Below the pieces are notes generated by a model. That model was not told the DNA's origin. It worked only from the letters and a program-made list of their open reading frames with translations, and ran no database searches. The translations under genes and the position numbers were made by a program. A stretch of DNA of 64,000 nt from Microlunatus speluncae (GTDB lineage: Bacteria; Actinomycetota; Actinomycetes; Propionibacteriales; Propionibacteriaceae). The stretch covers positions 434,001-498,000 of the forward strand of contig NZ_VKCZ01000001.1 in the NCBI RefSeq assembly GCF_009299835.1, read 5' to 3'. Numbering within the stretch: position 1 is the first letter of the stretch; each line of letters starts with the position of its first letter. Positions 8,878 through 17,929 of the stretch are shown here, one piece after another.

Positions 8878-9243
8878 CTACTCCGCCGCGGAAGTGTAGA
8901 CGCCGAGCTCGTTCCCGCTCGGATCGGCGAAGTGCATCCGGCGGCCGCCGGGGAAGGCGTACGGCTCCTGCAGGATCGTGCCGCCGGCCACCCGCACCGC
9001 CGCCACGGTGGCGTCGAGGTCGTCGGAGTAGAGCAGGACCAGCAGGCTGCCGCTGGTGACCTCGTCCTCGGTCGCGGCGAGGCCTCCGATCTCGCCGTCG
9101 CCGCCGGGGCGCTGGATGCCGGCATAGGCCGGGCCGTAGTCGTTGTACGTCCAGCCGAAGGCCGCCGCGTAGAAGTTGCGGGAGGCCGCCAGGTCGCGGG
9201 CCGGGATCTCGATGTAGTCGATCAGGTGGTGGGTCTGAGACAT
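8878..9243 (-). CDS. VOC superfamily (glyoxalase-like) protein
   Basis: 121-residue protein with the two-module VOC fold: HLIDYIEIPARDLAASRNFYAAAFGW at the N-terminus and ILQEPYAFPGGRRMHFADPSGNELGVYT at the C-terminus. VOC proteins include metal-dependent lyases, dioxygenases and drug-binding proteins, so the reaction is open. It is the last gene of a three-gene minus-strand set; its ATG follows the LLM stop with one base between them. Confidence 0.88.
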   Translation of the reverse strand: MSQTHHLIDYIEIPARDLAASRNFYAAAFGWTYNDYGPAYAGIQRPGGDGEIGGLAATEDEVTSGSLLVLLYSDDLDATVAAVRVAGGTILQEPYAFPGGRRMHFADPSGNELGVYTSAAE

Positions 9244-9244
9244 G

Positions 9245-10156
9245 TCAGCTGCTTCTTTCCGTGAGGTGTTGGTGGTCGATCACCGGTTGGAGCCGGTGCC
9301 GCGACGCCGCCAGGGCATCGACGAGTCGTTGGAGTTGATCATGGTCGGCGGTGCAGGGAAAGAACACCAGGTCGTCGCAGCCGGTGGCTTCGATCCGATC
9401 GATCTGCTCGATCAACCGGGCCGGAGTGATCATCGTGTCGGCCAGCACCTCCGATCGGTACGCGGCTCCGTAGTAGTGATCAAGGTAGCCGCCGGCGACC
9501 TCATCCGCCCTGGGGCCGAGGCAGAAGTAGCGCTGGGTGATCACCCGGGGGCGGCCGTCGCGGCCGGCCCGCTGCCAGGCCCGGTTGGCCGACTCGATGC
9601 CGTCCCGGAGCAGCTGCAATCCGAAGAACGGGCCGATCCACCCGTCCGCGAAGGCCGCCACGCGGTCGACGCCGGCCGGGGACAGCGCGCCGAGCAAGAT
9701 CGGCGGACCGGAGCCGGGATGCGGTGCCATCGCTCCGGCGGCGCCGGCGAGCTTGCCGGCCCAGACACTCCGCAGGGAATCGATCATGGTCGCGAAGCGG
9801 GTGCCGCGGCCTCGCAGCGGGACGTCCGAAGCCGCATAGTCCTCCGGCCAGCCGCCGAGGGCCAGCCCGGCGACGAAGCGCCCGCCGGCCACCAGATCGA
9901 GCGAGGCGAGCTGCTTGGCGAGCACGACGGCGTTCTGCCGGTACGGGACGCCGAGGATCGTGGTGATCAACTCGACCCGGCTGGTCCGGGCCGCCGCCGC
10001 GGTGAGCGCGATGATCGGATCCAGGCTGTCGTACACCAGCCGGTCCAGGGCGGCGAGCTGGTGGAAGCCGTACGCCTCGGCGGCGGCCGCCCAGTCGCCG
10101 AGCCGGTCGAACGGGGCGCCGGGCACGGCAGCCGGCAGGCCGACGCCGATCCTCAT
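9245..10156 (-). CDS. LLM-class flavin-dependent oxidoreductase
   Basis: 303-residue luciferase-like (bacterial LLM) protein using FMN or F420. MRIGVGLP opens the first barrel strand, and ELITTILGVPYRQNAVVLAKQLASLD and GRFVAGLALGGWPEDYAA are family landmarks. The start ATG overlaps the stop of the upstream prenyltransferase-like gene (ATGA), so translation is coupled. Such enzymes act in F420-dependent reduction or monooxygenation; the substrate is unknown. A longer in-frame extension upstream has no support. Confidence 0.87.
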   Translation of the reverse strand: MRIGVGLPAAVPGAPFDRLGDWAAAAEAYGFHQLAALDRLVYDSLDPIIALTAAAARTSRVELITTILGVPYRQNAVVLAKQLASLDLVAGGRFVAGLALGGWPEDYAASDVPLRGRGTRFATMIDSLRSVWAGKLAGAAGAMAPHPGSGPPILLGALSPAGVDRVAAFADGWIGPFFGLQLLRDGIESANRAWQRAGRDGRPRVITQRYFCLGPRADEVAGGYLDHYYGAAYRSEVLADTMITPARLIEQIDRIEATGCDDLVFFPCTADHDQLQRLVDALAASRHRLQPVIDHQHLTERSS

Positions 10157-11058
10157 CCCGCGCTCCCGATGGAGTCGAGCAGCCGCCGGTCGGCGCCGGG
10201 AAGCTCGAGTCGTCCGTTGCGCGCCAGCGCGGCGACGGCGTTGACGGTGTAGACGCCGCGCCACTCCACCGACTGCGCCGGCGACCAGTGCAGGAACTCG
10301 AAGTCCCAGCCGCCGTCGGCGCCCTGGGCGCGTTCCAGCCGGTCGAGGTCGGTCTCCAGTTGGCGCTCGGTGAGGAGGGCTCGACTCGGTGAATCCGGCC
10401 GGCCGGACAGCTCGATCGGGCGTACCCGCTCACCATCGACGCCGTCCGGGACGGGCAGCGAGCCGTCGGCCGCGAGGGCCGGCCGCAGCCGCTCGACCGC
10501 CGCCGCGGCCCGCCGTGGATCCGGTACGGAATCAAGGAAGTCGAGCGCGAACTTCACCGTGTAGCCGGCCGGATCGGGATCGTCGTCGAGCCGCTGCCAG
10601 CACCAGTCGGTGGCCGACCGCAGCCACGGATGATCGATCCCGGACTGCCACAGCCGGCCGGCCAGCGCGAAGGTCAGGAACCCGCTCTCGGTGACCGGCT
10701 GCATCCACGGCGCGCGCGGCTGGCCGGTCGCGCTGGGCAGCACCGTCGGCACGCCGCCGTCGGGACCGGAGATCGTGAGCAGCCAGTCCGCCGCCCGACC
10801 GGTGATCGGGTCGTCCAGCGCGTCGAGCTCCGCCAGGATGGACAGCGCCTGGAGGACTGCGGCCGGCTGGCTGTCCGGCCCGCGGACGTCGGGCTCCAGG
10901 GCATGACCGAAGCCGCCGTCGGCATTCTGATAGGGGCGCAGCGCCGCGCGGACCCGATCGATCGGGCCGCCGTGCACGAGTGCGGTGAAGATGTGCCGCT
11001 CCAGCAGCCGGGCCGTGTGGTGCACGAACCGCTCCGCGGCGATGAGATCGATGGACAT
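10153..11058 (-). CDS. prenyltransferase/terpene-cyclase-like alpha-barrel protein
   Basis: 301-residue protein built of helical repeats with the QNADGGFG and QGADGGWDFEF type motifs of the squalene-cyclase/protein-prenyltransferase alpha/alpha barrel. It lacks an evident DxDD cyclase motif, so enzymatic activity is doubtful and it may be a binding scaffold. First gene of an operon with the LLM oxidoreductase and the VOC protein. A TAGCGT box (11065-11070) ends six bases before the ATG, consistent with a leaderless message. Confidence 0.72.
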   Translation of the reverse strand: MSIDLIAAERFVHHTARLLERHIFTALVHGGPIDRVRAALRPYQNADGGFGHALEPDVRGPDSQPAAVLQALSILAELDALDDPITGRAADWLLTISGPDGGVPTVLPSATGQPRAPWMQPVTESGFLTFALAGRLWQSGIDHPWLRSATDWCWQRLDDDPDPAGYTVKFALDFLDSVPDPRRAAAAVERLRPALAADGSLPVPDGVDGERVRPIELSGRPDSPSRALLTERQLETDLDRLERAQGADGGWDFEFLHWSPAQSVEWRGVYTVNAVAALARNGRLELPGADRRLLDSIGSAG

Positions 11059-11064
11059 GACTCG

Positions 11065-11127
11065 ACGCTAGGGCCCGATCGCGGTCCCGGTCTTTCACAG
11101 ATCGGACATCTTCGGTCCGGCTACCGT
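11065..11127. promoter_or_regulatory. divergent promoters with -10 boxes close to both starts
   Basis: On the minus strand TAGCGT (11065-11070) lies six bases before ATG 11058. On the plus strand TACCGT (11122-11127) lies six bases before ATG 11134. Neither start has a Shine-Dalgarno, so both messages may begin at the start codon. The assignment rests on motif and spacing only. Confidence 0.5.
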
Positions 11128-11133
11128 GGCGCC

Positions 11134-11697
11134 ATGACCAGCCTCAGTTACCCGGATCTCGGCGACCCGGAGATCGCGCTGCGCGCCTGGCGGACCGAGG
11201 ACGCGGAGGTCCAGCTGGCCGGGCTCAACGACCCGCTCTTCCTCCGCTATTCCGACGCGGCCGCGGTCAGCCGGGACCAGGTGGTCCGCCGGATCGCGGC
11301 GGTCGACCGGCTGCGCGAGGCCGGCACCGCGGTCTATCTTGCGATCGTGGCCGCGGCCGACCGGGACGAGGTCCTGGGCGAGGCCTCGCTCAGCGGCATC
11401 GACCCGACCCAGCGACGCGCCTCCGTCGGCTACTGGCTGGTCCCCGCCGCCCGCGGCCGCGGTGCCGCCACCCGGGCCGTCCGGCTGCTGGCCGGCTGGG
11501 CCTTCGGCGAGCTGGCCCTGGCGCGGCTCGAGCTGACCTGCGGGCCGGACAACCTCGGCTCGCAGCAGGTGGCCCGGCGGGCCGGGTTCCAGCAGGAGGG
11601 TCTGCTCCGGTCCCATCTGGCCTTCAAGGGCGGCCGCCGGGACAGCCTGATCTTCGGTCTGCTGCCCTCTGATCTGGCCGGTCCCGCGACCTCGTGA
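11134..11697 (+). CDS. GNAT family N-acetyltransferase (RimJ/RimL type)
   Basis: 187-residue acetyltransferase. The acetyl-CoA loop is visible as AARGRGAATRAVRLLAGWAF (about residues 107-126), followed by ARLELTCGPDNLGSQQVARRAGFQQEGLLRSH, the usual RimJ/RimL end region. These enzymes acetylate protein N-termini, amino acids or small molecules. The substrate is unknown. The 213-base space downstream contains a hairpin repeat at 11753-11832 and nothing else I can name. Confidence 0.88.
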   Translation: MTSLSYPDLGDPEIALRAWRTEDAEVQLAGLNDPLFLRYSDAAAVSRDQVVRRIAAVDRLREAGTAVYLAIVAAADRDEVLGEASLSGIDPTQRRASVGYWLVPAARGRGAATRAVRLLAGWAFGELALARLELTCGPDNLGSQQVARRAGFQQEGLLRSHLAFKGGRRDSLIFGLLPSDLAGPATS

Positions 11698-11752
11698 TTC
11701 CTGCCCCGGCGCTCCGGGCGGTCGGTCAACGAGAGCCGGGTTGGGGGCTGCG

Positions 11753-11832
11753 TTTCTCTACCTGGGTAGAGAAATGATCGGGTCACGAGCGTGGGCGGGT
11801 GTGCGGAAGTCGCCACAGGTAGAGAAATGATC
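11753..11832. repeat. hairpin repeat related to the array at 5935
   Basis: Perfect inverted repeat TTTCTCTACC / GGTAGAGAAA with a two-base loop (11753-11774). Its right half plus ATGATC appears again at 11818-11832, 53 bases on. The 5935 array has the same frame with G:C in place of the inner T:A pair and a 51-52-base period, so the two belong to one family. Confidence 0.8.
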
Positions 11833-11910
11833 ATCGTTCGGGGCGGCTTTGGGCCGGGCCCGCATGAATCCCGCGACCCGGCGGCGGTCGAGGGGGAGGG
11901 GCAGGCGGGT

Positions 11911-13203
11911 TCAGTCGCCGTACGTCTGGCGGCCGGCCCAGAATGTCGCGACGACCGGGTCCGGCAGTTCGCGGCCGTGCCACGGGTTGTTGCGGGACAG
12001 CGACGCCGTGTCGGCCGCGTCGACCACCCGCCGGGCCGATGGATCGACCAGCACCAGGTTGGCCGGCTCGCCCACGCGCAAGGGCCGGCCCTGGCCGGTC
12101 AGCCGGGCGATCCGGGCGGGGGCGAACGACATCCGGTCGGCGATGCCGGCCCAGCCGAGGGCGTCCAGCATCGTCTCCTGCACGACGCCGAGGGCCGTCT
12201 CCAGCCCGACCATGCCGAACGCCGCTTCGGCGAACGCGTGCTCCTTGTCGTGCCGGGCATGCGGGGCGTGGTCGGTGCCGACCGCGTCGATGGTGCCGTC
12301 GGCCAGCGCCTGCCGGAGTGCGGTGACGTGCTCGGCCGGGCGCAGCGGGGGATTGACCTTGTACGTGGGGTCGTAGCCGAGCACCTCGTCGGTCGTCAGC
12401 AACAGGTGGTGCGGCGTGACCTCGGCCGTCACCGGCACCCCGCGCCGCTTGGCCCAGCGCAGCACCTCGACCGATTCCGCGGTGGACACGTGGCAGACGT
12501 GCACCCGGGATCGGGTCAGCTCGGCCAGCTCGACATCGCGGGCGACGATGGTCGACTCCGCCGCCGCCGGCCAGCCGGGCAGGCCGAGCTTGCCGGAGAC
12601 CTCACCCTCGTGGCAGCAGGCGTCCGGGCCGGCCAGCCGCGGATCCTGGGCGTGCTGGGCGATCACCCCGTCGAACGCGCGGACGTATTCCAGGGCGCGG
12701 CGCATCAGCCGGGCGTCGGCGATGCAGTGACCGTCGTCGGAGAACACCCGGACCGCGGCCGCCGACCGGGCCATCAGGCCCAGCTCGGCCAGTTCGGTGC
12801 CGGCCAGTCCCTTGGTCACCGCGCCGACCGGGACCACCTGGGTGTGCCCGGACCGGGTGCCGAGGGCCGCGATGTGGGCAGCGGCCTCCGCGGTGTCGGT
12901 GACCGGGTCGGTGTTGGCCATCGCCAGCACCGCGGTGTAGCCGCCCCGGGCCGCAGCCGCGGTGCCGGTCTCCACCGTCTCGGCGTCCTCCCGGCCCGGC
13001 TCGCGGAGATGCGTGTGCGGGTCGACCAGGCCGGGCAGGGCGACCAGGCCGGCAGCGTCGATCCGTCGGGCGTCGGCCGGCGCGTCCGCCGGGTCGGCGA
13101 ACACCCCGTCCATGATCAACAGATCACCGCGCCCGGCGCCGGCCAGCTCGGCCCCGGTGATCATGATCGAGCTTGTCCTGGGTCCCGTGGGGTGTGCCGT
13201 CAT
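11911..13203 (-). CDS. pyrC: dihydroorotase
   Basis: 430-residue type I dihydroorotase, which interconverts carbamoyl-aspartate and dihydroorotate in pyrimidine synthesis. Metal-binding landmarks are [10 protein letters not shown], the Lys in VGAVTKGL (probably carboxylated), HAQD, HVCHVST and GTDHAPH. The start at 13203 has AAGGAG eight bases upstream, and its ATG overlaps the pyrB stop. Order pyrR-pyrB-pyrC is the standard actinobacterial head of the operon. The usual carA/carB/pyrD/pyrF genes do not follow; instead there is a 213-base gap and a convergent GNAT gene. Confidence 0.95.
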   Translation of the reverse strand: MTAHPTGPRTSSIMITGAELAGAGRGDLLIMDGVFADPADAPADARRIDAAGLVALPGLVDPHTHLREPGREDAETVETGTAAAARGGYTAVLAMANTDPVTDTAEAAAHIAALGTRSGHTQVVPVGAVTKGLAGTELAELGLMARSAAAVRVFSDDGHCIADARLMRRALEYVRAFDGVIAQHAQDPRLAGPDACCHEGEVSGKLGLPGWPAAAESTIVARDVELAELTRSRVHVCHVSTAESVEVLRWAKRRGVPVTAEVTPHHLLLTTDEVLGYDPTYKVNPPLRPAEHVTALRQALADGTIDAVGTDHAPHARHDKEHAFAEAAFGMVGLETALGVVQETMLDALGWAGIADRMSFAPARIARLTGQGRPLRVGEPANLVLVDPSARRVVDAADTASLSRNNPWHGRELPDPVVATFWAGRQTYGD

Positions 13204-14195
13204 CGTACGGGCTCCTTGGTGGTGGTCGCTTCCGCCGGAGCGGGCACTGCATGATCGGCAACCTCGTCGGCGCCACCCAGCAGTTGGTAGAGCACACTCA
13301 TCCGGATCGCGACGCCACCGGCCACCTGATCCAAGATCAACGAGTTGGCCGCGTCGGCCGCGTCGGCGGAGATCTCCAGGCCCCGGTTCATCGGCCCGGG
13401 GTGGCAGATCGCGGCCTCCGGCTTGAGCAGCCGGAGCCGGTCCCGGGTGAGGCCGTACGACACCGTGTATTCCCGGGGTGTGGGGAAGTAGCCGCCGGAC
13501 ATGCGTTCCCGTTGCACCCGGAGCATCATCACGATGTCGGCCCGGCCCAGCACCGCATCCAGGTCGGTGTCGACCTCCACCGGCCAGGTCTCGATCCCGG
13601 ACGGCAGCAGGGTCGGCGGGGCGACCATGATCACGTCCGCGCCGAGCGTCCGCAGCAGCGCGACGTTGCTCCGGGCCACCCGGGAGTGGGTGATGTCGCC
13701 GACGATCGCCACCGTCTTGCCGGCGAAGTCCTCGACGGTCGGATCGTGCCGGCGGAGGTGCCGGCGGATGGTGAACGCGTCCAGCAGCGCCTGGGTCGGA
13801 TGCTCGTGCGTGCCGTCGCCGGCGTTGATCACGTGCGCGTCGATCCACTGCGAGGCCTGCAGCGGCGCGCCCGAGGCCTGGTGCCGGATGACCAGGGCAT
13901 CGACGCCCATCGCGGCCACCGTGAGCACCGTGTCCCGCAGCGATTCACCCTTGGAGACCGACGATCCCTTGGCGCTGATGTTGATCACATCCGCGGACAG
14001 CCACTTGCCGGCGATCTCGAACGACGACCGGGTCCGGGTCGAATCCTCGAAGAAGAGGTTGACCACGGTCCGGCCGCGCAGGGCGGGCAGTTTCTTGATC
14101 GGCCGGTGCAGCACCTGGGCCATTTCCTCGGACAGATCGAGGATCTCGATGATCTCCTGCCGATCAAGATCGGCGGCGGACAACAGATGTCGCAT
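13200..14195 (-). CDS. pyrB: aspartate carbamoyltransferase catalytic subunit
   Basis: 331-residue ATCase that makes carbamoyl-aspartate from carbamoyl phosphate and aspartate. The carbamoyl-phosphate loop [13 protein letters not shown], the [14 protein letters not shown] segment and HPGPMNRG are all intact. It carries a C-terminal extension of about 20 residues rich in Ala, Glu and Thr beyond the usual end. It overlaps pyrR by one base (TGATG) and pyrC by four. ATCases in pyrR operons commonly lack a PyrI regulatory subunit, and none is present here. Confidence 0.96.
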   Translation of the reverse strand: MRHLLSAADLDRQEIIEILDLSEEMAQVLHRPIKKLPALRGRTVVNLFFEDSTRTRSSFEIAGKWLSADVINISAKGSSVSKGESLRDTVLTVAAMGVDALVIRHQASGAPLQASQWIDAHVINAGDGTHEHPTQALLDAFTIRRHLRRHDPTVEDFAGKTVAIVGDITHSRVARSNVALLRTLGADVIMVAPPTLLPSGIETWPVEVDTDLDAVLGRADIVMMLRVQRERMSGGYFPTPREYTVSYGLTRDRLRLLKPEAAICHPGPMNRGLEISADAADAANSLILDQVAGGVAIRMSVLYQLLGGADEVADHAVPAPAEATTTKEPVR

Positions 14196-14809
14196 CAGCC
14201 GGCTTCCCCCTCTGCGTCCCGATCCCGGGTGATCGTCACTTCGTTGACTCCGTCCAGCTCGGCCAGCCGGACCTGGACCCGTTCGCTGGCCGCGGTCGGC
14301 AGGTTCTTGCCGACATGATCAGCCCGGATCGGCAGTTGCCGATGTCCCCGATCGACCAGTACGGCGAGCCGGACCGCCCGCGGTCGACCAAGATCACCGA
14401 GTGCGTCCAGCGCGGCCCGCACCGTCCGGCCGGAGTAGAGGACGTCGTCGACCAGCACGACCACCGTGTCGTCCAGATCGACCGGCAGCCGGGTCTGCGC
14501 CGGGGCCCGGGTCGGGTTGCGGCGCAGGTCGTCGCGGTAGAGCGTGATGTCCAGCGCCCCGACCGGGACGGCGACCCCTTCGACTGCGGCGATCGCCTCG
14601 GCCAGCCGCTCGGCCAGCGGGACGCCCCGGGTCGGGATGCCGAGCAGCACCAACCCGTCGGCGCCGCGGTTGGCCTCGAGCAGCTGATGCGCCATCCGGG
14701 CACACGCCCGGGCGATCTGTTCGGCATCCATCACCACCCGGGAACCCGGCGCGAGACTCGGAATCGCGCGATCTGGCTCCGTCGACGCGTCGGCTGGGCG
14801 GTCGGACAC
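14195..14809 (-). CDS. pyrR: bifunctional pyr operon regulator / uracil phosphoribosyltransferase
   Basis: 204-residue PyrR. The PRPP-binding signature [19 protein letters not shown] is intact, and [16 protein letters not shown] marks the N-terminal part. In this family the protein binds pyr mRNA in response to UMP and also has UPRTase activity. Start GTG 14809 has a strong AGGAGG (complement at 14813-14818). The N-terminal 25 residues are a low-complexity extension. I did not recognise a PyrR-binding loop with confidence in the 86-base upstream gap. Confidence 0.94.
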   Translation of the reverse strand: MSDRPADASTEPDRAIPSLAPGSRVVMDAEQIARACARMAHQLLEANRGADGLVLLGIPTRGVPLAERLAEAIAAVEGVAVPVGALDITLYRDDLRRNPTRAPAQTRLPVDLDDTVVVLVDDVLYSGRTVRAALDALGDLGRPRAVRLAVLVDRGHRQLPIRADHVGKNLPTAASERVQVRLAELDGVNEVTITRDRDAEGEAG

Positions 14810-14882
14810 GATGCCTCCTGGCTCGGCTCGTCGGGACGGGCGGCACGCACCCCGCGGCGTGATCGATCAGGGCTTGATCGAC

Positions 14883-14888
14883 TACGGT
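14883..14888 (+). promoter_or_regulatory. candidate -10 box for the small membrane protein gene
   Basis: TACGGT ends seven bases before GTG 14896, and no Shine-Dalgarno precedes that start. The overlapping minus-strand sequence TACCGT could serve the pyrR operon, giving a leader of about 70 bases. Motif-based only. Confidence 0.4.
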
Positions 14889-14895
14889 AGGGCGC

Positions 14896-15222
14896 GTGAG
14901 TGAACTGCTGAGCATGGTAGTGCCCCTCGAAACGCTATCGGGCTGGCCCGAGGTCGCGAACCCGACCGCCCTGCAGACGTTGGGGCTGCTGGTCGGCTTC
15001 CCGGCGTTGGCCTTCCTGGTGATCTTCGCGCTGGGCAAGGCCCCCGCGTTGGTCGGTGCCAACAAGCGGCAGTCGCTCGCGATCACCGAGCCGGTGTGGC
15101 TCGGCCGCGGCGGGACGGATGCCGGCACCCTGGAGGCCGGATCGGCCGTCGCCGAGCTGCCGGCCGGACCGACCGGCACCGCCGTCCCCGCCGAGGTCGG
15201 AGGCGCAAGTGCCCGCTGGTAA
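14896..15222 (+). CDS. small single-pass membrane protein upstream of the DUF5130-like gene
   Basis: 108 residues with one clear membrane segment (about residues 30-48, LLVGFPALAFLVIFALG), a short basic turn (ANKRQ) and a Gly/Ala/Glu-rich tail. No enzymatic motif. It overlaps the following gene by 14 bases, which argues for a shared operon and a shared job. Function unknown. Confidence 0.7.
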   Translation: MSELLSMVVPLETLSGWPEVANPTALQTLGLLVGFPALAFLVIFALGKAPALVGANKRQSLAITEPVWLGRGGTDAGTLEAGSAVAELPAGPTGTAVPAEVGGASARW

Positions 15223-15595
15223 CGACCTGACCCCGCAACAGCTGGACCGGATCCAGCGCGCGGTGGACAACGCGGAATCCGTCTCGGGCCTCACCTTCTC
15301 CGTCTTCATCGGCATCGCCGAAGAGGATTCGCGGACCTACGCGACGCGCCTGCACGCCGGGCTCGCCGATCCCGATCACTCGGTGCTGGTGCTGTGCGAC
15401 CCCGAGTTCCGGGCGCTGGAGATCATCACCGGGGCCGAGACCCGGCGCGACCTCGACGACGTCGAGTGCCGACTGGCCGCGGCCAGCATGCAGTCCTCCT
15501 TCGCCGGCGGCGACATCGTCGGCGGCCTGGTCCTGGGCGTCCAGCAGCTCGGCGAATCCGCCCGCAAGCCCCGCACCCTGCACGTCAACCCCTGA
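15209..15595 (+). CDS. DUF5130/TPM-domain-like protein
   Basis: 128 residues. The segment SGLTFSVFIGIAEEDSRTYATRLHAGLADPDHSVLVLCDPEFRALEIITGAE resembles actinobacterial DUF5130 proteins, which are related to TPM-phosphatase-like domains; SSFAGGDIVGGLVLG follows. Its role is unknown. GTG 15209 has GGAGG six bases upstream and lies inside the end of the previous gene. Confidence 0.7.
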   Translation: MPAGNDLTPQQLDRIQRAVDNAESVSGLTFSVFIGIAEEDSRTYATRLHAGLADPDHSVLVLCDPEFRALEIITGAETRRDLDDVECRLAAASMQSSFAGGDIVGGLVLGVQQLGESARKPRTLHVNP

Positions 15596-15920
15596 CCCGG
15601 TCCAGTACCCGTTCCCTCGTTCCCCGAAGGGCAGGCCAGATCGCGCTGTTCTCCGGATTTCGCCTGACGGCCGGCAAAGATGCAACAAAGGGCGGTGGGG
15701 TTCGCGGTTGGTCGAGAATCGTGGCCGGGTGTCGGTTGGGCTGTTGCCGGGTGGGGGTGATGGGGACGTTTGGGTCTTCTTTCCCTGAGCCTGTCGAAGG
15801 GCAATTTAAAAGACGAACGACGCGCCGAGGACGGGTGGGTTGATGCGGCTCAAGCCTCGCGGCCGGCTGCCGGGTGGTCGCCGCACTCAGCTTCTGCCGC
15901 TCGGAGCCGATTCACTCACT

Positions 15921-15976
15921 GAGTGGACGCTTTGGCCACGCTGCAAGGCCCGGAGCGTGGCCAACGCGTCCACTCG
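15921..15976. repeat. family C hairpin, copy 1
   Basis: GAGTGGACGC then TTTGGCCACGCT pairs with AGCGTGGCCAA then CGCGTCCACTC around an 11-base loop. The same plan occurs at 55733-55787 and, weakly, at 48140-48195. Confidence 0.8.
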
Positions 15977-16023
15977 CGCATCCCACCGATTTTCGCCGCT
16001 GGGTTTGGTCGGGGTCATCGAGT

Positions 16024-16070
16024 GTGACGGTTCCCGGCTCGATCGTCGCTGTGGAGCCGGGAAACGTCAC
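16024..16070. repeat. 17-base-arm hairpin inside the repeat island
   Basis: GTGACGGTTCCCGGCTC pairs with GAGCCGGGAAACGTCAC, one mismatch, around a 13-base loop. It lies between the family C hairpin and the right arm of the composite island. Confidence 0.75.
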
Positions 16071-16289
16071 AGTGGATGAACAAACCCCGGTGATCGGCGC
16101 CCGGCCGTGATGCGGGACCGACTGCAAGAACCCGCCCGCCCTTTGATGCGTATTTCACCGGCCGTCAGGCCGAAACCCGGGAGAGATCGGCGTGGTCTGG
16201 CCTGCCCCCTTCGACAGGCTCAGGACATGCTTCGACAGGCTCAGGGAACGAACCCCACCCTGCCGCTCAGGGAACAGGCTCTGGCTCGG

Positions 16290-17669
16290 TCAGCCCTGGC
16301 AGGGTGCGGGGGGCGCGGTGAGCTCGGGCAGCCAGGCCGGGGCCGGGCGCGGGTCCGGGGTCGGTTGGATCCGGCCGTCGACGTCGCCATACGTCCAGCT
16401 CGGACCATGATCAAGAAGCCGGCGCAGGCCAGTCAGCAGGGCGTCGACGTCGGCCGAGGACGAGCCGAGGCCGACGCTGACCCGGACCGCGCCGGCGGCG
16501 CAGCCGAGCCGGGTCAGCAGGGGATGGGCGCAGAACTTGCCGTCGCGGACGCCGATCCCGTGCTCGGCGGAGAGGTAGGCGGCGATCAGGCCGGGTTCGT
16601 AACCCTCCAGGGTGAAGGCGACGATGCCGACCGAGTCCGTACTGTCGTCGAAGATCCGCAGCCGGCGCACACCAGGCAGCTGATCCAGCCCGTCCTGGAG
16701 CCGGGTCAGCAGGGCCCGTTCGTGCCGGTCCCGGCGCAACCGGCCGAGCCCCGACAGGGCGCGGCAGGCGGCAGCGAGGGTGACGGCGCCGAGGACGTTC
16801 GGCGTGCCGCCCTCGTGTCGCGCCGGCCCGGAGGTCCAGTCGGTCCGTTCGGCCTCGACCTTGCGGACCGCGCCACCGCCGGCGAGGTAGGCGGGCGCGG
16901 CATCCAGCCAGTCGGACCGGCCGACCAGCACCCCGGCGCCGAACGGCGCATAGGTCTTGTGGCCGGAGAAGGCGAGGTAGTCGATCCCGAGTGCGGCCAG
17001 GTCGACATCACGGTGCGGCACCAGCTGCGCCCCGTCCACCGCCAGCCGAACCCCGGTCTCGGCACACAGCGTGGCGATCCGCTCCAGCGGCAGCACCTCG
17101 CCAGTCACGTTCGAGGCTCCGGTGATCGCCAGCAGCCCGACCTCGGGCCGGGCCAGCTCGGCGGCCAGCAGCCGCAACGTCTCCGCGAAGGTGGGCCGGG
17201 CGGTCAGCACGGTGGCGCCGATTCGCTGCCAGGGCAGCAGATTCGCGTGATGTTCGATGTCCAGACAGACCACCTCGACGCCGGCCGGCACGGCCTGGGC
17301 CAGCAGATTCAGCGCGTCGGTCGTGTTCCGGGTGAAGATCACCTGGTGCTCGGCGGTCGCCCCGGTCACCTCGGCGATCGTCTGCCGGGCCCGCTCGTAG
17401 GCGGTGGTGCTGACCGCCGAGGCGTAGCCGGCGCCGCGATGCACCGAGGCGTAGTACGGCAGCACCCGGCCGAGCTCGTCCAGCACCTCGGTCAGGGCCG
17501 GGGCGCTGGCCGCGTAGTCGAGGTTGACGTAGCGACGGGTGCCGCCGTCGACGACCGGGACCTCGAGGTCGGCGCCGCTGACCGACCGCAACGGCGGCAC
17601 GGTCGCTCGGTCGGCGGCTGCGGCGATCGGGTGGGATCCGGTCGGGCGGGAATCGGTGACGACGGTCAT
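16290..17669 (-). CDS. class V aminotransferase, cysteine-desulfurase-like
   Basis: 459-residue PLP enzyme of the SufS/NifS-like fold. The cofactor Lys is in FSGHKTYAPFGAG, preceded by the Asp and His of AVDGAQLVPH; NTTDALNLLAQ and DIEHHANLLPWQ are also typical. A possible persulfide Cys is in RDGKFCAHPLL. It stands alone, without suf/isc partners, and the N-terminal 40 and C-terminal 30 residues are low-complexity extensions. It could be a desulfurase, a selenocysteine lyase-like enzyme or another class V transferase. Confidence 0.85.
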   Translation of the reverse strand: MTVVTDSRPTGSHPIAAAADRATVPPLRSVSGADLEVPVVDGGTRRYVNLDYAASAPALTEVLDELGRVLPYYASVHRGAGYASAVSTTAYERARQTIAEVTGATAEHQVIFTRNTTDALNLLAQAVPAGVEVVCLDIEHHANLLPWQRIGATVLTARPTFAETLRLLAAELARPEVGLLAITGASNVTGEVLPLERIATLCAETGVRLAVDGAQLVPHRDVDLAALGIDYLAFSGHKTYAPFGAGVLVGRSDWLDAAPAYLAGGGAVRKVEAERTDWTSGPARHEGGTPNVLGAVTLAAACRALSGLGRLRRDRHERALLTRLQDGLDQLPGVRRLRIFDDSTDSVGIVAFTLEGYEPGLIAAYLSAEHGIGVRDGKFCAHPLLTRLGCAAGAVRVSVGLGSSSADVDALLTGLRRLLDHGPSWTYGDVDGRIQPTPDPRPAPAWLPELTAPPAPCQG

Positions 17670-17929
17670 CGCCGGGCTCCTTCATTCCAAGGGCCACGGA
17701 TGATCATCCGGTACGGCCCGCGCTTGCCAGTGGTGGCCGTGTGTTCACCCGGGGCACCCCGCCGCGGAGGAGGGTTGCCGACCAGCAAGCCGGGGCTGAA
17801 CGCTGGTACTCGTCACACGTGATGCTGGATCGATTGCACCCGACCGATCCCGCCGGATCAAGTCAGATACCGAATAATGAGATCTGCTTCCGATATTTGA
17901 GACGGCCGGGTTCGCTACGGTAGGCGACC

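Larger units (their letters stand above)
15600..16270. mobile_element. composite repeat island with inverted arms (non-coding, MITE-like)
   Basis: The 694-base gap 15596-16289 has no supported gene. Its ends, about 15605-15705 and 16115-16270, are imperfect inverted copies of each other; both contain variants of GGCAGGCCAGA, CCTGACGGCCGG and AAAGGGCGG. Inside lie a CCCTGAGCCTGTCGAAGGG word (15783-15801) and two long hairpins (15921-15976 and 16024-16070). The right arm has two CTTCGACAGGCTCAGG words (16209, 16230). Related pieces are at 48130-48360 and 55500-55800. No transposase is present, so any mobility would need one in trans. Confidence 0.65.

Noticed and set aside
11911..13848. A longer pyrC frame extending into pyrB
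   Set aside because: The extra 215 residues are an out-of-frame reading of pyrB; ATG 13203 has a strong ribosome-binding site and the usual overlap with pyrB.
9245..14195. Secondary-metabolite gene cluster around the cyclase-like barrel
   Set aside because: No core synthase with intact motifs, and the next genes are pyrimidine synthesis; only the three-gene operon is supported.
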